A stretch of DNA of 64,000 bases from Flectonema sp. DT1601. Lineage: Eukaryota > Euglenozoa > Diplonemea > Diplonemida > Diplonemidae. The stretch is from contig OZ025804.1 in assembly GCA_964019425.1 (NCBI GenBank), forward strand, positions 744,001 through 808,000, given 5' to 3'. The notes below the pieces were generated by a model that was not told where the DNA came from, did no database searches, and worked only from the letters and a program-made list of their open reading frames with translations. This document shows, one piece after another, positions 40,001 through 51,009 of the stretch. The number at the start of each line of letters is the position of its first letter. Position 1 is the first letter of the stretch. The position numbers and the translations under genes were made by a program.

Positions 40001-43000
40001 GTTGACAGAACCCTCAAAGGGAATCCAGTGGTCCCGAAACTAAGAGGAATGGTTGATGAGTTTAGACTAACACTTCCAGTAATTGCTTGTCTTAAGAATC
40101 CTAATCTAAAAGAACATCACTGGACTGCTATTGACGACATCGTTGGTAGAATGCTAAGTCAAGATCCGACATACACTCTCGGTGTTCTTATGAATTTAAA
40201 AGTTATGGATCTGAAAGAAGAAATTCAACAAGTCTCTAACCAGGCCACTCAAGAACAACAGTTAGATGAAATGCTTAGTACTGTTCAGAAGCGTTGGCAA
40301 TCTGTTGAGTTTGCTATTAATCCTTACAAAGAACAAAAGGATACATACATACTCGGATCTGTTGAAGAGATTATGACACACTTAGAAGACAGCAGCGTCG
40401 TAATCGCAACTATCGCCTCAAACAGGTTCTGTACTGGAGGACTACGAAGGAGAGTTGAAGTCTGGGAGAGTGATATGAGATTTATGACCGAGACTCTCGA
40501 CAAGTGGTTAGAAGTTCAAAGAAAATGGATGTACCTGGAGTCTATATTCTCACACAAAGAACTCCAACAGCAATGGCCAGAAGACGCACGAGCATTCCTT
40601 GGGGTTGATAAGGGGTTTAGAGAACTGATGAAACGAACAGCCGGAAATCCTGGAACCAGAAACGCTCTAACCCAATCAAACTACAGCCTCCTCGCGCAAT
40701 GCAAGAAGGATATTGACTCCCTTGAGAGAATAGAAAAGCGTTTGGAAGAAAAACTTGATCAGAAGAGGAGATTGTTTCCACGTTTTTACTTGCTTTCTAA
40801 CGATGACTTGTTGGATATATTAGCGCAGATTAGGAACCCAGACAAACTTGGTCCTCATATGTTAAAAATGTTTGACAACATTAAGAAACTCACCATTTCC
40901 GAATCTGCTGACGTCACTCACATTAACAGCGCTGAAGGAGAACAAGTAGCACTCGTTAAACAATTTAAAGCAAGAGGACCAGTTGAGAAATGGTTAGGTG
41001 AGACAGAGCTATCAATGGTTCAGTCTCTTCGTCGACAAGCAAAACTATGCTGGGAAGACTTTGAGATACGTTCAAGAATGACCTGGATATTTCATCATCC
41101 TGCGCAGTTAGTTTTGGTTGTATCTCAAATCTCATGGGGAAAAGGAGCAGAAGCAGCAATTCAAAACGGAACACTTCGACAATACGAAGAAGAGAATAAA
41201 ATCCAACTAAAAGAACTGGCTGTTGCTACTGGTCAAGATCTGGACTTCGTATCAAGATCGATGTTAAGAACATTAATCACACTTGACGTTCACGGAAGAG
41301 ATTTGATATCTGAAATGGCTGAAAGTAAAATTGACAGAACTGACTCCTTTGGTTGGCAGAAACAACTTCGATGCTACTGGGAGAGAACAGATGAGAATGA
41401 TAACCACGGAGATGTTGTGATCAGACAGAACACATCAATGTTTGTGTACGGATATGAATATTTAGGAGCCATGGGTAGACTTGTCATCACCCCACTCACT
41501 GACAGAGTCTTTATGACTATCACAGGAGCTTTACACATGTGTCTTGGCACTGCTCCATCTGGACCAGCTGGAACAGGAAAAACGGAATCTGTTAAAGATT
41601 TAGCGAAGGGATTGGGAAGGCAATGCATTGTTTACAATTGTTCTGATGGTGTGACGTACAGTATGATGGAAACTTTCTTTTCTGGATTATGTCAGACTGG
41701 AGCGTGGTGTTGCCTTGATGAATTCAACAGAATTGGAATAGAAGTTCTCTCGGTGATCGCATCCCAACTCCATGAAGTACGAGGAGCTCTATTACAACAA
41801 AAGAGCGACCCATCATTTAAAACATTTACCTTCCAAGGACAACCTCAAATTGATCTAAAATCAACATTTGGTTGCTGCATCACAATGAATCCTGGTTATG
41901 CTGGACGTACCGAACTACCTGATAATTTAAAAGCTTTATTCAGACCCATCTCAGTAATGACACCAGATTTCAGAATGATTGCTGAGGTTATATTATTCTC
42001 AGAGGGTTTCGGTAACGCAACCAACCTATCATTGAAAATAACACAGCTATACAAACTTAGCTCTGAACAACTTAGTAGTCAACACCACTATGATTTTGGT
42101 ATGAGAGCATTAAAGAGTATTTTGGTAATGGCAGGTGACTTGAAGAGATCTCAACCAGAAGTTCATGAAGACTTGACTCTAATCATAGCTTGCAATGATT
42201 CGAATATCCCTAAGTTTGTTGCTGACGACATTCCTCTATTTAAAGGTATCATGAGTGATCTGTTTCCTGGTGTCACTATTCCTGTTAGAAACTATGAAGA
42301 ATTTTTAGGAGAACTAACGACGACAATGAGAAAAGGAAAGCTGCAAATGGTTCCGACTTATGTAAGTAAAATATTTCAACTTTATGAAACGCTAATTGTA
42401 AGACATGGAGTCATGACTGTTGGTGTCGCTGGTTCAGGGAAATCAACAGCTAGGCAAAGCCTTGCTGATACTCTCATCGGATTGTGTGAAAAGAAATCAA
42501 CAAACCCTCAAGCAAAACTTGTAAAACAACACATCATGAATCCAAAAAGTATTTTCATGTCTGAGCTCTACGGATCGATAGATTTAAACACAAATGAGTG
42601 GCAAGACGGAATCTTACCACTCGTCGTAAAGCAATGCAGACAACTAAATGATGCTGGAGGAGAAGGTAGTAATGATCACAGATGGATAGTATTTGATGGT
42701 CCTGTTGACACTTTATGGGTTGAAAGTATGAACTCTGTTCTTGACGATTCTAAATTATTATGTTTAGATAACGGTGTTAGAATACGTCTTCCAGACACGA
42801 TTCACATGGTCTTTGAGGTAGCTGACTTGGCTGTTGCTTCTCCAGCAACAGTTTCGAGATGTGGAATGGTCTATATGGATTTCATTGAACTGGGATGGCT
42901 ACCAACTGTTCACACCTGGCTTGAAATTCACATGACTTCTTTACTCGGACCCAAGGGAATCGCTCACCTTCAAAAACTGTTCGAAGAAAAATTAAAAAAA

Positions 43001-46000
43001 GGACTAAAGTGGTTGAACACCTGCGCCAAACAATTAATAATAGGAAGCGAACAGAACATGACTAGAAGTTGTTGTGATTTATATCATGCGTTATGCACGA
43101 CGCAAGATGTTGTGTTTCCAGCTGAAGAACAACTTGCTGAAGGTCAAGAAGAAGAAGAAGCCATTCAAAGAGAGAGAAGAGAATTAATAAACGTGATATT
43201 CGCGTTCTGTTTTATTTGGACTATTGGAGGTAACGTTGATGACAAGTCCAGGGAATCATTCGACCAGTTCACGAGGGAAGCTCTCGACGATGTTATCCTC
43301 CTCTCAGGACCTAATTCTGTATTTGATTATCACGTCGATTTTAAAAACAGGAATTTCGTTTTATGGGAAAAATCGGTACCGAAATTCACATACGATCCGA
43401 AGCTGCCATATTTCGATATTTTAGTTCCGACGGTTGACACTTATAGATATTCATTTTTGTTGAAAACGCTTTTGAAATGCAAGAAACCAGTCTTGTTCTC
43501 GGGACAATCGGGAACTGGAAAAAGCATAATCGTACAGCAAACTCTAATCCAAAGCCAAGACGAACTCGCTCTACTCAACGTCGTTATTCAATTCTCAGCA
43601 AAAACATCTGCACCGCGAACACAGGAAATGATAGAATCAAAGCTTAAAGCCAAAAGAAAAAACTTATTAGGAGCCCCAATGATCGAAGGTGTTCAAAGAG
43701 TCGTCTCTCTATTTATTGATGATTTGAATATGCCGGCTTTGGAAGTATTTGGAGCGTCACCACCTGTTGAACTGGTTCGTCAAATGATTGGAAATGGTGG
43801 ATTTTATGATAGAAAATATTTATTTTGGAAAGCAGTTCAGGAAGTTGTTGTTCTTGCGGCATGTGGACCTCCTGAGGGAGGCAGATCTCAGGTCACTCCC
43901 CGGTTGGTTAGATTTTTCCACCTTCTCCAAATACCTAACTTATCAGAGGAATCAATGACTAAGATATTCCAATCCATTTTAAATGGTTTCTTCTCAACTC
44001 AAAACTTCTCATCTGAAATTCTCGAGATCATCAAACCCATGGTAGAAGGAGCAGTTGATGTTTACAATACAATAAGAGACGTTCTTCGACCAAGACCTGC
44101 AAAGGCGCATTACACGTTCAACTTAAGAGATTTAAGTAAAGTATTTCAGGGAATCATGCAGGTAGTCCCAAGGAATTGCTCGACTAATCAGCAAGCTGTC
44201 CGTCTGTGGATTCATGAAAACTGTCGTTGTTACTTTGATAGACTTGTTAACAATACAGATAGACAATATTTTACTGAAGAAATCATAATGCCGGTCATTC
44301 AAAGAAAATTCGCATGTGCTTCGAAGTTTACTCATAAACAACTTTTTGAGGAATCTCATATTATTTGGGGTGACTTCTTGAAACCGACGGTACCAGTTGA
44401 CGAAAGACTTTACGAAGAGTGCCATGATCTGAAGAAGCTACCGAGAGTGTTTGAGGAGTACCTCGACGACTTTAATTTAAATACACAAAAAGTAATGCAA
44501 CTCGTCTTTTTCAGTGACCACTGCTACCACCTCTCGAGGATAGTCAGAATAATTAGACAGCCTCGAGGAAATGCACTTCTAGTAGGTGTTGGTGGATCTG
44601 GGAAGCAATCACTAACACGACTTGCTGCATCAATTGCGGATTATCAAGTCTTTCAAATTGAAGTAAATTCAAAGTACAGTCTGGATAAATTTCATGAAGA
44701 CTTGTTAGTGTTATATCAGATAGCAGGTATTGATAGGAGGTCAGTTGTTTTCTTATTCAACGACAGTCAGATTGTCGATGAGGGAATGGTTGAAGACGTT
44801 AATAATATGCTCAACTCTGGTGAAGTTCCTTCACTGTTTACTGTTGAGGAAAAAGATAAGAAAATCAACCAATCCATGGAGGCTGCTCGTGAAGCTGGAA
44901 TGGGATCTTCCAGAGATGAGGTGTATTCATTCTTCATAAGTAGGGTCAGAGATAATCTTCATATTGTTTTAGGTATGTCTCCAGTAGGCGATGCATTCAG
45001 AACCAGATGCAGAAACTTTCCATCTCTAACAAACTGTTGCTCTGTTGATTGGTTTGATGAATGGCCTTCCGATGCCCTTCATCAAGTCGCACACAGACAA
45101 TTCGTTGAAAGTTCTGAATTCGATTTTACTGTTTTTGGAAAAGAGAACTCATCCCTACCTGATAAACTAGTAAAGCTATGCGTCGTAGTTCATCATTCCG
45201 TTATCAATGTAGCTACTCGATTTTATGAAGAACTTCGTAGACATTATTATATTACTCCTACTTCTTATCTCGAGTTTATAAATCTTTATATCGGTCTTCT
45301 TGAAGATAAATATAAAGAAGTTGGTGAACAACTAGCAAAGCTTAAAGGAGGTTCAGAAAAAATGTGTGACACAAATACCTTTATCGCCGTTAAGAAGAAG
45401 GAAATCGCCGAGCAACAGCCTCTGCTCGAAGAAGCAGCTCAAAAGAATACAAAACTGATGGCTGTCTTAAAAGTTAGACAAGAAAAAGCCAATGCCGTTA
45501 ACATTACTGTTTCTGCACAAGAAACAGAAGCGTCTGAACAACAAAAAGTTGCTGCGGCTTTAAAGGCTGAAGCTCATGCCGATCTGGCCGAAGCAATGCC
45601 TCAGTTGGAAGCAGCTGAACGTTCTTTGCAATCTCTCGATAAACAATCCATTAATGAGATAAAAAGTTATTCAAACCCTCCGAAAGCCGTAGAAATAACA
45701 ATGCAAGCGGTAATGATACTCTTAGACGAGGGTAAATATGAATGGAAGAAAGCAAAAGATCTCTTAGGAAGAGGAAACTTCATGCAGCTACTATTTGACT
45801 ATGATAAAGACCACATACCAAAAGTATTGATTACGAGAGTTGCAAAGTTCTGTAACGATGAAGACTTCTCTCCTGACAAAGTTGAAAAAGGAGGATCTCA
45901 AGCAACTAAAGTTCTCTGCATCTGGTGCCACGCAATGTATAAATATTATCACGTATCACTGGTAGTCGAACCTAAACGAAAAGCATTAGAAAAGGCACAG

Positions 46001-49000
46001 TCAGACTTAGAAGTGACTAACAGCAAACTACAACAGGCTCAAAAAGCTTTAAAAACAGTACAAGATGAACTGAGTGTCTTACAAGAGGAATTTGATGGAT
46101 CTGTTAAAGAAAAAGAAGTTCTCGAAGAATCGATTGAAAGAAGTATTCGTCAACTTGGTAACGCTGAAGTCCTAACAGAATCACTTGGATCTGAAACAGA
46201 GAGATGGTCATCACAGATAGAAGAACTCGAGAAGGAGGTATCAAAACTCCCTGGAGACGTGTTCTTAGCAGGAGCCTCAATTGTTTATTTCGGAGCTTTC
46301 ACACCCGTGTTTAGACAAGCTGTTGTAAAGTTATGGTTAGAAGCAGCCATTGAGTTAGACGTCCCAATATCTGATAATTACAGCCTCGTAAAAACATTAG
46401 CCGACCCCATGCAAGTTAGAGATTGGCAAATCCACTCCCTTCCGACAGACTCTACTAGTAGTGAGAATGCTGTCTTGTGTATAGCTTCTTGTGAAAGTAC
46501 AAAGTTATCTCGTTGGCCCTTGATGATCGATCCACAAGGTCAAGCAGCAAAGTGGATTCGAGCTGAACAAAGTCGAAAAGGATTAAAAGTTATAAAAATG
46601 ACTGATCCGAAATACATTCACGTCCTAGCTCAGGCTATTCGAAACGGAACACCAATTCTCATTGATGAGGTAGGTGAGACTCTCGACCCCGCTCTTGAAT
46701 CTGTTTTACTAAAACAAGTTTACGTCGTTGATGGCCAACCGATGATCAATATCGGAGGCGCTGACCATGCCGTAAAGTACGATCCTCTCTTCCGTCTTTA
46801 CATGACAACTAAAATAGCGAATCCTCACTACCTTCCTGAGGTCTGTATCAAAGTCACACTCATAAACTTCACCGTGACGATGGAGGGATTGGAAGACCAG
46901 ATGCTCGGAGACGTCGTTTCCATCGAAAAAAGTGTCCTCGAAGAGCAGAAGAGTAAAGTGTTGAAGTCGGTAGCTGATGCGAAAAAACGTAAAAAAAATT
47001 TAGAAAACCAAATTTTGGAAAAATTAGAATCCGCCCAAGGAAACGTTCTCGACGAACCTGAAATAATCAAAGCCCTGAAGCAATCTCAGAGCAACGGAAC
47101 CGTTTTGGTTAAACAGCTTGCAGAAGCGGAGGAAAAAGAGAAAACTATCAACGACGCGAGAGAAGAATATCGATTGGTCGCTAAGCGAAGTGCTATTTTA
47201 TATTTCGTAACCGCGGACTTACCCCTAATTGACCCAATGTATCAGTATTCTTTAGACTATTTTAAGAGAATCGTCCGACAAGTCATTGAACAGAGCCCAA
47301 AGCATCCAACAATAACAGAACACTTGTCTCACTTAATCGAATCGGTAACAGAAACTATTTATAGAGCGATCTGCAGAGGTCTTTTCAATAGACATAAAGT
47401 TGTGTTTAGTTTGATGTTGTCTTCATCAGTTTCTCGTGGAGCCGGTTCAATAACTGAAGCAGAATGGTTATTCTTTAACAGACCAGCGTCATTTGTTAGA
47501 AATGCATCAGAGAGAGATCCTATCCCAAAGGACCTTCGAGTTCAAGAAGCCTCTTGGAGCTTTGCTGATGCTCTTTGTAAGGTATCGACAAACTTATCAA
47601 ATATTACATCTGATATAAAAAATAGAAGTAAACTTTGGATTGACTGGCTAGCTCTTGACTCACCTCAAGACGCTCGTCTTCCTGGAGAGGGTACCGAACT
47701 TGATTGGGAAGAAAAATGTACTCCATTTCAAAAATGTATTATAATGAGATGTTTTAGAGAAGAGAAGATAACCATGCAGCTCCTTCATTTGATTGAATCT
47801 GACCTCGGAGCGAAGTATGTCGAACCTCCAACTTTTGATCTAAAGGTAGCATTCCAAGACTCGGCAGTTGACCGTCCAGTTATTTTTATATTATCTCAGG
47901 GATCTGATCCGACTGAAGGATTTTTAAAATGGGCTGCAGACTATGGAAAAAAAGTTAGATACGTAGCCCTTGGTCAAGGCCAAGAAGGCCCTGCCCGACG
48001 CCTCGTCGAATCCGGAAAAAAAGCTGGTGATTGGATCCTCCTACAAAACTGTCACCTTGGTAAGAGTTTTATGATGGAGCTGCAGGACATTGTGGCTAAT
48101 CTCGACCCTTCTGATAAACAAATAAAAGATGGATTTCGAATGTGGTTGACGTCCATGCCGGTTAACTATTTCCCAATTCCTATATTACAAAATTCAATAA
48201 AAATTACCAACGAAGCTCCTTCTGGAATAAAGGCGAATATGAAACGTTGTTATGCAGACCTGACTGATAGTGATATCTGTCATTTTGATGATAGAGGTCA
48301 ATGGTCTGACTTAACAACTGGACACAACAGATCAGGTGCTTATAAAAAACTTCTCTACGGAATGTGCTTTTTTCATTCAACCATCTTGGAAAGAAGGAAA
48401 TTTGGTCCACTTGGATGGAATACTCCTTATGAATGGAACGAAACAGACTTAGTTGTGTCCAGAGACTGGCTTCGTCTATTTCTAAGCCAAGACTCAGTTC
48501 CATGGGATTCGATGGCTTATATTATTGGTGAGATTAATTATGGAGGTCGTGTTACGGATCCTCTTGACAGACTTTGCTTAGCATCGATTCTTCAGACGTA
48601 TTTCACTGTTGATATTCTAAGTGATGACTACACATTCAGTCAATCAGGAACATACCATGCTCCTTCAAATGGGGGTCTTGATATGTACCGAACGAAGATT
48701 GCAGAGCTTCCCAGAATTGATGAACCGGAAGTGTTTGGAATGCACTCGAATGCTTCATTGAGATATCAATTACAAGAAAGTCAACAACTTTTAAAAACTT
48801 TGTTAGCAATTCAACCAAGAGCGAGTTCAAAAGGTGCCGGCATATCACCAGAAGATATGGTGAAAACTAAAGCTGCTGAGACTTTAGATGTTCTTCCTTC
48901 ACTTTTAAATCTCGAAGACGCTGGTCCGAAATCTCTGATTACAATGGAGAATGGAGTTCCAAACTCCTTATCAACAGTCTTACGACATGAAGTAGAAAAG

Positions 49001-49699
49001 TTCAACAAACTATTACGACAGATGAGATCAACGTTGTTGGAATTACAAAAAGCAATTGCTGGACTCACAGTACTCTCTGAGTCACTTGATATGATGTACA
49101 TTGATTTCTTGAATGATAAGGTTCCTGAATTGTGGTTTAGGGTTAGCTATTTATCACTAAAGCCACTGGGAGCTTGGATGAAAGACATGGTAGCCAGAGT
49201 AGAGCATTGCAATAATTGGTTAAAATATGGAGAACCCTCATCATTTTGGCTCCCAGGACTATTCTCTCCTCACGGATTCATGACTGGTATATTACAAGGT
49301 CACGCCAGAACAAGTTTACTGAGTGTGGATATATTGTCGTTTGCTTTTTCTATTTTAAATGTTGATGAGATCCAGAATAGTCCTTCTCAAGGTGTTTATA
49401 TTCATGGTCTGTTTTCTGATTCATTTCAGTATGATAGAGAAAAGGGTGTCATGGTTGATCCTGCACCTGGTGAGTCTTACGCATCTCTTCCGATTATCCA
49501 CTTACTTCCGGAAGAATATCATAAACCGTCTCCTGGTTGTTTTTCATGTCCCACATACATCACAACTTCTCGTAAAGGTGTGTTGAGTAGTTTGGGAGCC
49601 TCAACAAATTTCATCCTCTGTGTTGAAACCCCTACCGATAGAGGAACTGACCACTGGATTAGAAAAGGCGCTGCGATGATATGCCAATTAAATTACTAA
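37022..49699 (+). CDS. Axonemal dynein heavy chain (inner-arm type, DNAH6-like)
   Basis: A 4225-residue motor in one exon of 12.7 kb. After an N-terminal tail with coiled coils come the AAA ring P-loops: AAA1 GPAGTGKTE at ~1514 with Walker B CCLDEFNRI, AAA2 GVAGSGKST at ~1801, AAA3 GQSGTGKS at ~2161 and AAA4 GVGGSGKQS at ~2522. The stalk (from ~2760) and microtubule-binding tip (INEIKSYSNPPKAV at ~2876) follow, then AAA5-6 and the C-terminal domain with VPELWFRVSYLSLKPLGAWMKD. The YSMMETFFSGL..GAWCC wording around AAA1 recalls DNAH6 more than DNAH3/7/12; subtype is a judgement from memory. AAA1 reads FNRIGIEVLSVIASQL where most dyneins have FNRIDIEVLSVVAQQ. It drives flagellar beating as an inner-arm motor. 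Confidence 0.93.
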   Translation: MATPPAGGNLPPLPGTAPPHAGRTTPEMLATVACERAKERGGKGVSNKLLSRLYSNSSHTDGHMPNILTSVQKKEEHLSGQQRVSSAGLPGGQEQQLQTTSLSITKVRQKGVQDNNQASTTAVTSGVVGIRKIKESEWKDILTSPRRDNRDRILHSRGHTHTRPDTAVTSLSVTTRGGLMYGLSPRSYQDPQSPMGGSSDLDATSDADYINPADDESSPFSFIRRVMKGDPMGKFVYLAIKHQDIRQPYDPYNLAVVNHKETNPSNYFTMAKEGVTHVQNGEADFLPLDQWVKEHGIFQQILQIGFFSKYRRWKTFYTWRNHVRRTRISSFKTFLEDNLFILNPDLSPSQLQVRKICQELLQLQLYAPVQETKTLESYGELQSRNRDIQAKRLDQKINQIKEIISSACKAAMSSSTPPVVHHSVGDERSDVKDQNTEVQTHSSPSQNQPHRQTYIELSQKRAICRRLTSFIRLCDYMVVDSLVNLAMKSVEEVKDSVLYPKESDEVTTYQEEDTDVSGDEQTPRGVRSAHELALEAAGVSTGTMATRHTQDAGPFRGPVHFIDILLVDDSIIIQPNLESFIFKAESVVKKFTETIVRVERFAQMQCFAPYTSHAASDHPGDAELGVGPDVNDMVTGEDTYRGLVHTIKSSLQAAFADVEDYAMKFEPFKKMFIENRRVDPHQIKQDDPPLDWFRDERQKYQLQQQDIEKLPSQQDVSIFTAKTEKLKRVLSPSPVRCLDEVELLLPQIAKEKNDSLMAEVTDANKRLEAEATTVEEFVEFIRFHTQMTTRIDQVNQQYDAIQEMYLLIMTDLDVKGPTTHEDHLGFTEGTGPAVVKVRQMIASVEDTKDNLTRLFSKNIDVQYDKLKDNIASVMERGKNPIIDDEDADMNEVIAYVEDLAKEMEVIKARERELAGFQELIDSGREPGRIADSDISLEEELMEVYRNVNDKLKLWTSLRDWQVLTAEWSETVIENLVAANVEADVLKFDKAVRQVDRTLKGNPVVPKLRGMVDEFRLTLPVIACLKNPNLKEHHWTAIDDIVGRMLSQDPTYTLGVLMNLKVMDLKEEIQQVSNQATQEQQLDEMLSTVQKRWQSVEFAINPYKEQKDTYILGSVEEIMTHLEDSSVVIATIASNRFCTGGLRRRVEVWESDMRFMTETLDKWLEVQRKWMYLESIFSHKELQQQWPEDARAFLGVDKGFRELMKRTAGNPGTRNALTQSNYSLLAQCKKDIDSLERIEKRLEEKLDQKRRLFPRFYLLSNDDLLDILAQIRNPDKLGPHMLKMFDNIKKLTISESADVTHINSAEGEQVALVKQFKARGPVEKWLGETELSMVQSLRRQAKLCWEDFEIRSRMTWIFHHPAQLVLVVSQISWGKGAEAAIQNGTLRQYEEENKIQLKELAVATGQDLDFVSRSMLRTLITLDVHGRDLISEMAESKIDRTDSFGWQKQLRCYWERTDENDNHGDVVIRQNTSMFVYGYEYLGAMGRLVITPLTDRVFMTITGALHMCLGTAPSGPAGTGKTESVKDLAKGLGRQCIVYNCSDGVTYSMMETFFSGLCQTGAWCCLDEFNRIGIEVLSVIASQLHEVRGALLQQKSDPSFKTFTFQGQPQIDLKSTFGCCITMNPGYAGRTELPDNLKALFRPISVMTPDFRMIAEVILFSEGFGNATNLSLKITQLYKLSSEQLSSQHHYDFGMRALKSILVMAGDLKRSQPEVHEDLTLIIACNDSNIPKFVADDIPLFKGIMSDLFPGVTIPVRNYEEFLGELTTTMRKGKLQMVPTYVSKIFQLYETLIVRHGVMTVGVAGSGKSTARQSLADTLIGLCEKKSTNPQAKLVKQHIMNPKSIFMSELYGSIDLNTNEWQDGILPLVVKQCRQLNDAGGEGSNDHRWIVFDGPVDTLWVESMNSVLDDSKLLCLDNGVRIRLPDTIHMVFEVADLAVASPATVSRCGMVYMDFIELGWLPTVHTWLEIHMTSLLGPKGIAHLQKLFEEKLKKGLKWLNTCAKQLIIGSEQNMTRSCCDLYHALCTTQDVVFPAEEQLAEGQEEEEAIQRERRELINVIFAFCFIWTIGGNVDDKSRESFDQFTREALDDVILLSGPNSVFDYHVDFKNRNFVLWEKSVPKFTYDPKLPYFDILVPTVDTYRYSFLLKTLLKCKKPVLFSGQSGTGKSIIVQQTLIQSQDELALLNVVIQFSAKTSAPRTQEMIESKLKAKRKNLLGAPMIEGVQRVVSLFIDDLNMPALEVFGASPPVELVRQMIGNGGFYDRKYLFWKAVQEVVVLAACGPPEGGRSQVTPRLVRFFHLLQIPNLSEESMTKIFQSILNGFFSTQNFSSEILEIIKPMVEGAVDVYNTIRDVLRPRPAKAHYTFNLRDLSKVFQGIMQVVPRNCSTNQQAVRLWIHENCRCYFDRLVNNTDRQYFTEEIIMPVIQRKFACASKFTHKQLFEESHIIWGDFLKPTVPVDERLYEECHDLKKLPRVFEEYLDDFNLNTQKVMQLVFFSDHCYHLSRIVRIIRQPRGNALLVGVGGSGKQSLTRLAASIADYQVFQIEVNSKYSLDKFHEDLLVLYQIAGIDRRSVVFLFNDSQIVDEGMVEDVNNMLNSGEVPSLFTVEEKDKKINQSMEAAREAGMGSSRDEVYSFFISRVRDNLHIVLGMSPVGDAFRTRCRNFPSLTNCCSVDWFDEWPSDALHQVAHRQFVESSEFDFTVFGKENSSLPDKLVKLCVVVHHSVINVATRFYEELRRHYYITPTSYLEFINLYIGLLEDKYKEVGEQLAKLKGGSEKMCDTNTFIAVKKKEIAEQQPLLEEAAQKNTKLMAVLKVRQEKANAVNITVSAQETEASEQQKVAAALKAEAHADLAEAMPQLEAAERSLQSLDKQSINEIKSYSNPPKAVEITMQAVMILLDEGKYEWKKAKDLLGRGNFMQLLFDYDKDHIPKVLITRVAKFCNDEDFSPDKVEKGGSQATKVLCIWCHAMYKYYHVSLVVEPKRKALEKAQSDLEVTNSKLQQAQKALKTVQDELSVLQEEFDGSVKEKEVLEESIERSIRQLGNAEVLTESLGSETERWSSQIEELEKEVSKLPGDVFLAGASIVYFGAFTPVFRQAVVKLWLEAAIELDVPISDNYSLVKTLADPMQVRDWQIHSLPTDSTSSENAVLCIASCESTKLSRWPLMIDPQGQAAKWIRAEQSRKGLKVIKMTDPKYIHVLAQAIRNGTPILIDEVGETLDPALESVLLKQVYVVDGQPMINIGGADHAVKYDPLFRLYMTTKIANPHYLPEVCIKVTLINFTVTMEGLEDQMLGDVVSIEKSVLEEQKSKVLKSVADAKKRKKNLENQILEKLESAQGNVLDEPEIIKALKQSQSNGTVLVKQLAEAEEKEKTINDAREEYRLVAKRSAILYFVTADLPLIDPMYQYSLDYFKRIVRQVIEQSPKHPTITEHLSHLIESVTETIYRAICRGLFNRHKVVFSLMLSSSVSRGAGSITEAEWLFFNRPASFVRNASERDPIPKDLRVQEASWSFADALCKVSTNLSNITSDIKNRSKLWIDWLALDSPQDARLPGEGTELDWEEKCTPFQKCIIMRCFREEKITMQLLHLIESDLGAKYVEPPTFDLKVAFQDSAVDRPVIFILSQGSDPTEGFLKWAADYGKKVRYVALGQGQEGPARRLVESGKKAGDWILLQNCHLGKSFMMELQDIVANLDPSDKQIKDGFRMWLTSMPVNYFPIPILQNSIKITNEAPSGIKANMKRCYADLTDSDICHFDDRGQWSDLTTGHNRSGAYKKLLYGMCFFHSTILERRKFGPLGWNTPYEWNETDLVVSRDWLRLFLSQDSVPWDSMAYIIGEINYGGRVTDPLDRLCLASILQTYFTVDILSDDYTFSQSGTYHAPSNGGLDMYRTKIAELPRIDEPEVFGMHSNASLRYQLQESQQLLKTLLAIQPRASSKGAGISPEDMVKTKAAETLDVLPSLLNLEDAGPKSLITMENGVPNSLSTVLRHEVEKFNKLLRQMRSTLLELQKAIAGLTVLSESLDMMYIDFLNDKVPELWFRVSYLSLKPLGAWMKDMVARVEHCNNWLKYGEPSSFWLPGLFSPHGFMTGILQGHARTSLLSVDILSFAFSILNVDEIQNSPSQGVYIHGLFSDSFQYDREKGVMVDPAPGESYASLPIIHLLPEEYHKPSPGCFSCPTYITTSRKGVLSSLGASTNFILCVETPTDRGTDHWIRKGAAMICQLNY

Positions 49700-50517
49700 A
49701 TTATACTCTCTTCCCCCGAGGGAAAAAAAAAAAAAAAAAAAGTTGGAAGTCTCTATGACTGTTTTTATGTTTCTGTTGTTCTTTATTTTATTATTATTTA
49801 TTATTATTATTTTTTTCTTTGTTTCTTTCTTGTTTTTACCCATATTTCTTATATTCTCCTTTGTTCCTTTCCCCTTGGAAAATAGTATTTTCATTTTTTT
49901 GCAAGGGTTGCGGAATTGTTCTTAGGAAATGGGAAAGAAAAGGGGGAAAAAAAAAAAAAAAGAAAAAAAAAAAAAGGTTCGAAAAAAATTACTTTGTTAA
50001 GGTTATGTAATTTTTTTTTTAAACATGCCCTGAAAATCTTGGGTTTGTTCACCAGCCCTTTTTTTTCTGCGTATATTGTCAGAATCCTGTTAATAACTGT
50101 TTTGGTTGGCCTGGCTTTTTTTTCCCGCTTGGTATCATTTAATACTTAAGAAAAGAAAAAATCCCAAACACTCTTCTGGGTGGGTTGGGTAAGAAGTATC
50201 CCTACATACTAATATCGAGGGCTTTTCGAATAGAAATGAGCGACCTCGAGAATCGAACATGCCGTTAAAAAAAAAAAAAAAAAAAAAAAAGGTGCATTTT
50301 CACTCCTTCTCCCCTTTGTTATAAACCAAAAAAAGAAGGATCTTTGATTAACAGCTGCTTGCTATTACCCATTACTGAGTAGCTTTGTGTGCCTTGATAA
50401 GTGTTTTAATTTATTGTGGGGAATTCTTTTATTTCACAGGTCTCAGTAGGAAGCATTAGAGCAGACCAATTGAATTAATGATTAAAGTGTTTGTGAATAA
50501 AACTACTTCTCCTCTCA
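49700..50517. other. Intergenic, 0.8 kb
   Basis: Dynein 3' flank with A and T runs (49722-49741, 49948-49977, 50267-50290). No gene is seen. The CTTCTCCTCTCAG acceptor-like site for L23a copy 1 ends at 50518. Confidence 0.5.
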
Positions 50518-50541
50518 GACTAAGGACACCTATCACAAAAA

Positions 50542-51009
50542 ATGCCTGCCAAGAACCAAGGAAAGCAGACCGCTAACGTCGTCAAGGTCAGCAAGAAGAA
50601 GGGAGGAGCCAAGAAGGTTGTAAAGCCAAAGGCCACCGCTGTCAGAAAGAGAAAGGAGAGATTCTCTGTTCAGTTCCACAGACCGTACACACTCCGTACC
50701 AAGTCTGTCCCAGAGTGCCCAAGACGTACTACTCCAGTTGTGAGAAAGAATGACCACTTCTCAGTCATCAGATGCCCACTTACCACTGAGTCCGCGATGA
50801 AGAAGATTGAGGACACCAACACCATGGTTTTCATTGTTGACAGAAGAAGCAACAAGATTCAGATCAAGGACGCCGTAAAGAAATTGTACGACGTTAAGGC
50901 CGTCAAGGTTAACACCCTCATCCGTCCTGACGGTAAGAAGAAGGCGTTCGTTCGTATCCACCAGGACTGCGATGCTCTTGACGTTGCCTCCAAGATCGGA
51001 ATGATCTAA
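50542..51009 (+). CDS. RPL23A: Large-subunit ribosomal protein L23a (uL23), copy 1
   Basis: A 155-residue protein of the 60S exit-tunnel rim, where signal recognition particle and nascent-chain factors dock. The basic N-terminal extension ([25 protein letters not shown]) is followed by the conserved fold: [73 protein letters not shown] and [12 protein letters not shown]. Length is normal and there is no intron. A CTTCTCCTCTCAG tract 23 bases before the ATG is a good acceptor. It differs from copy 2 at only two coding bases that I could find. Confidence 0.96.
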   Translation: MPAKNQGKQTANVVKVSKKKGGAKKVVKPKATAVRKRKERFSVQFHRPYTLRTKSVPECPRRTTPVVRKNDHFSVIRCPLTTESAMKKIEDTNTMVFIVDRRSNKIQIKDAVKKLYDVKAVKVNTLIRPDGKKKAFVRIHQDCDALDVASKIGMI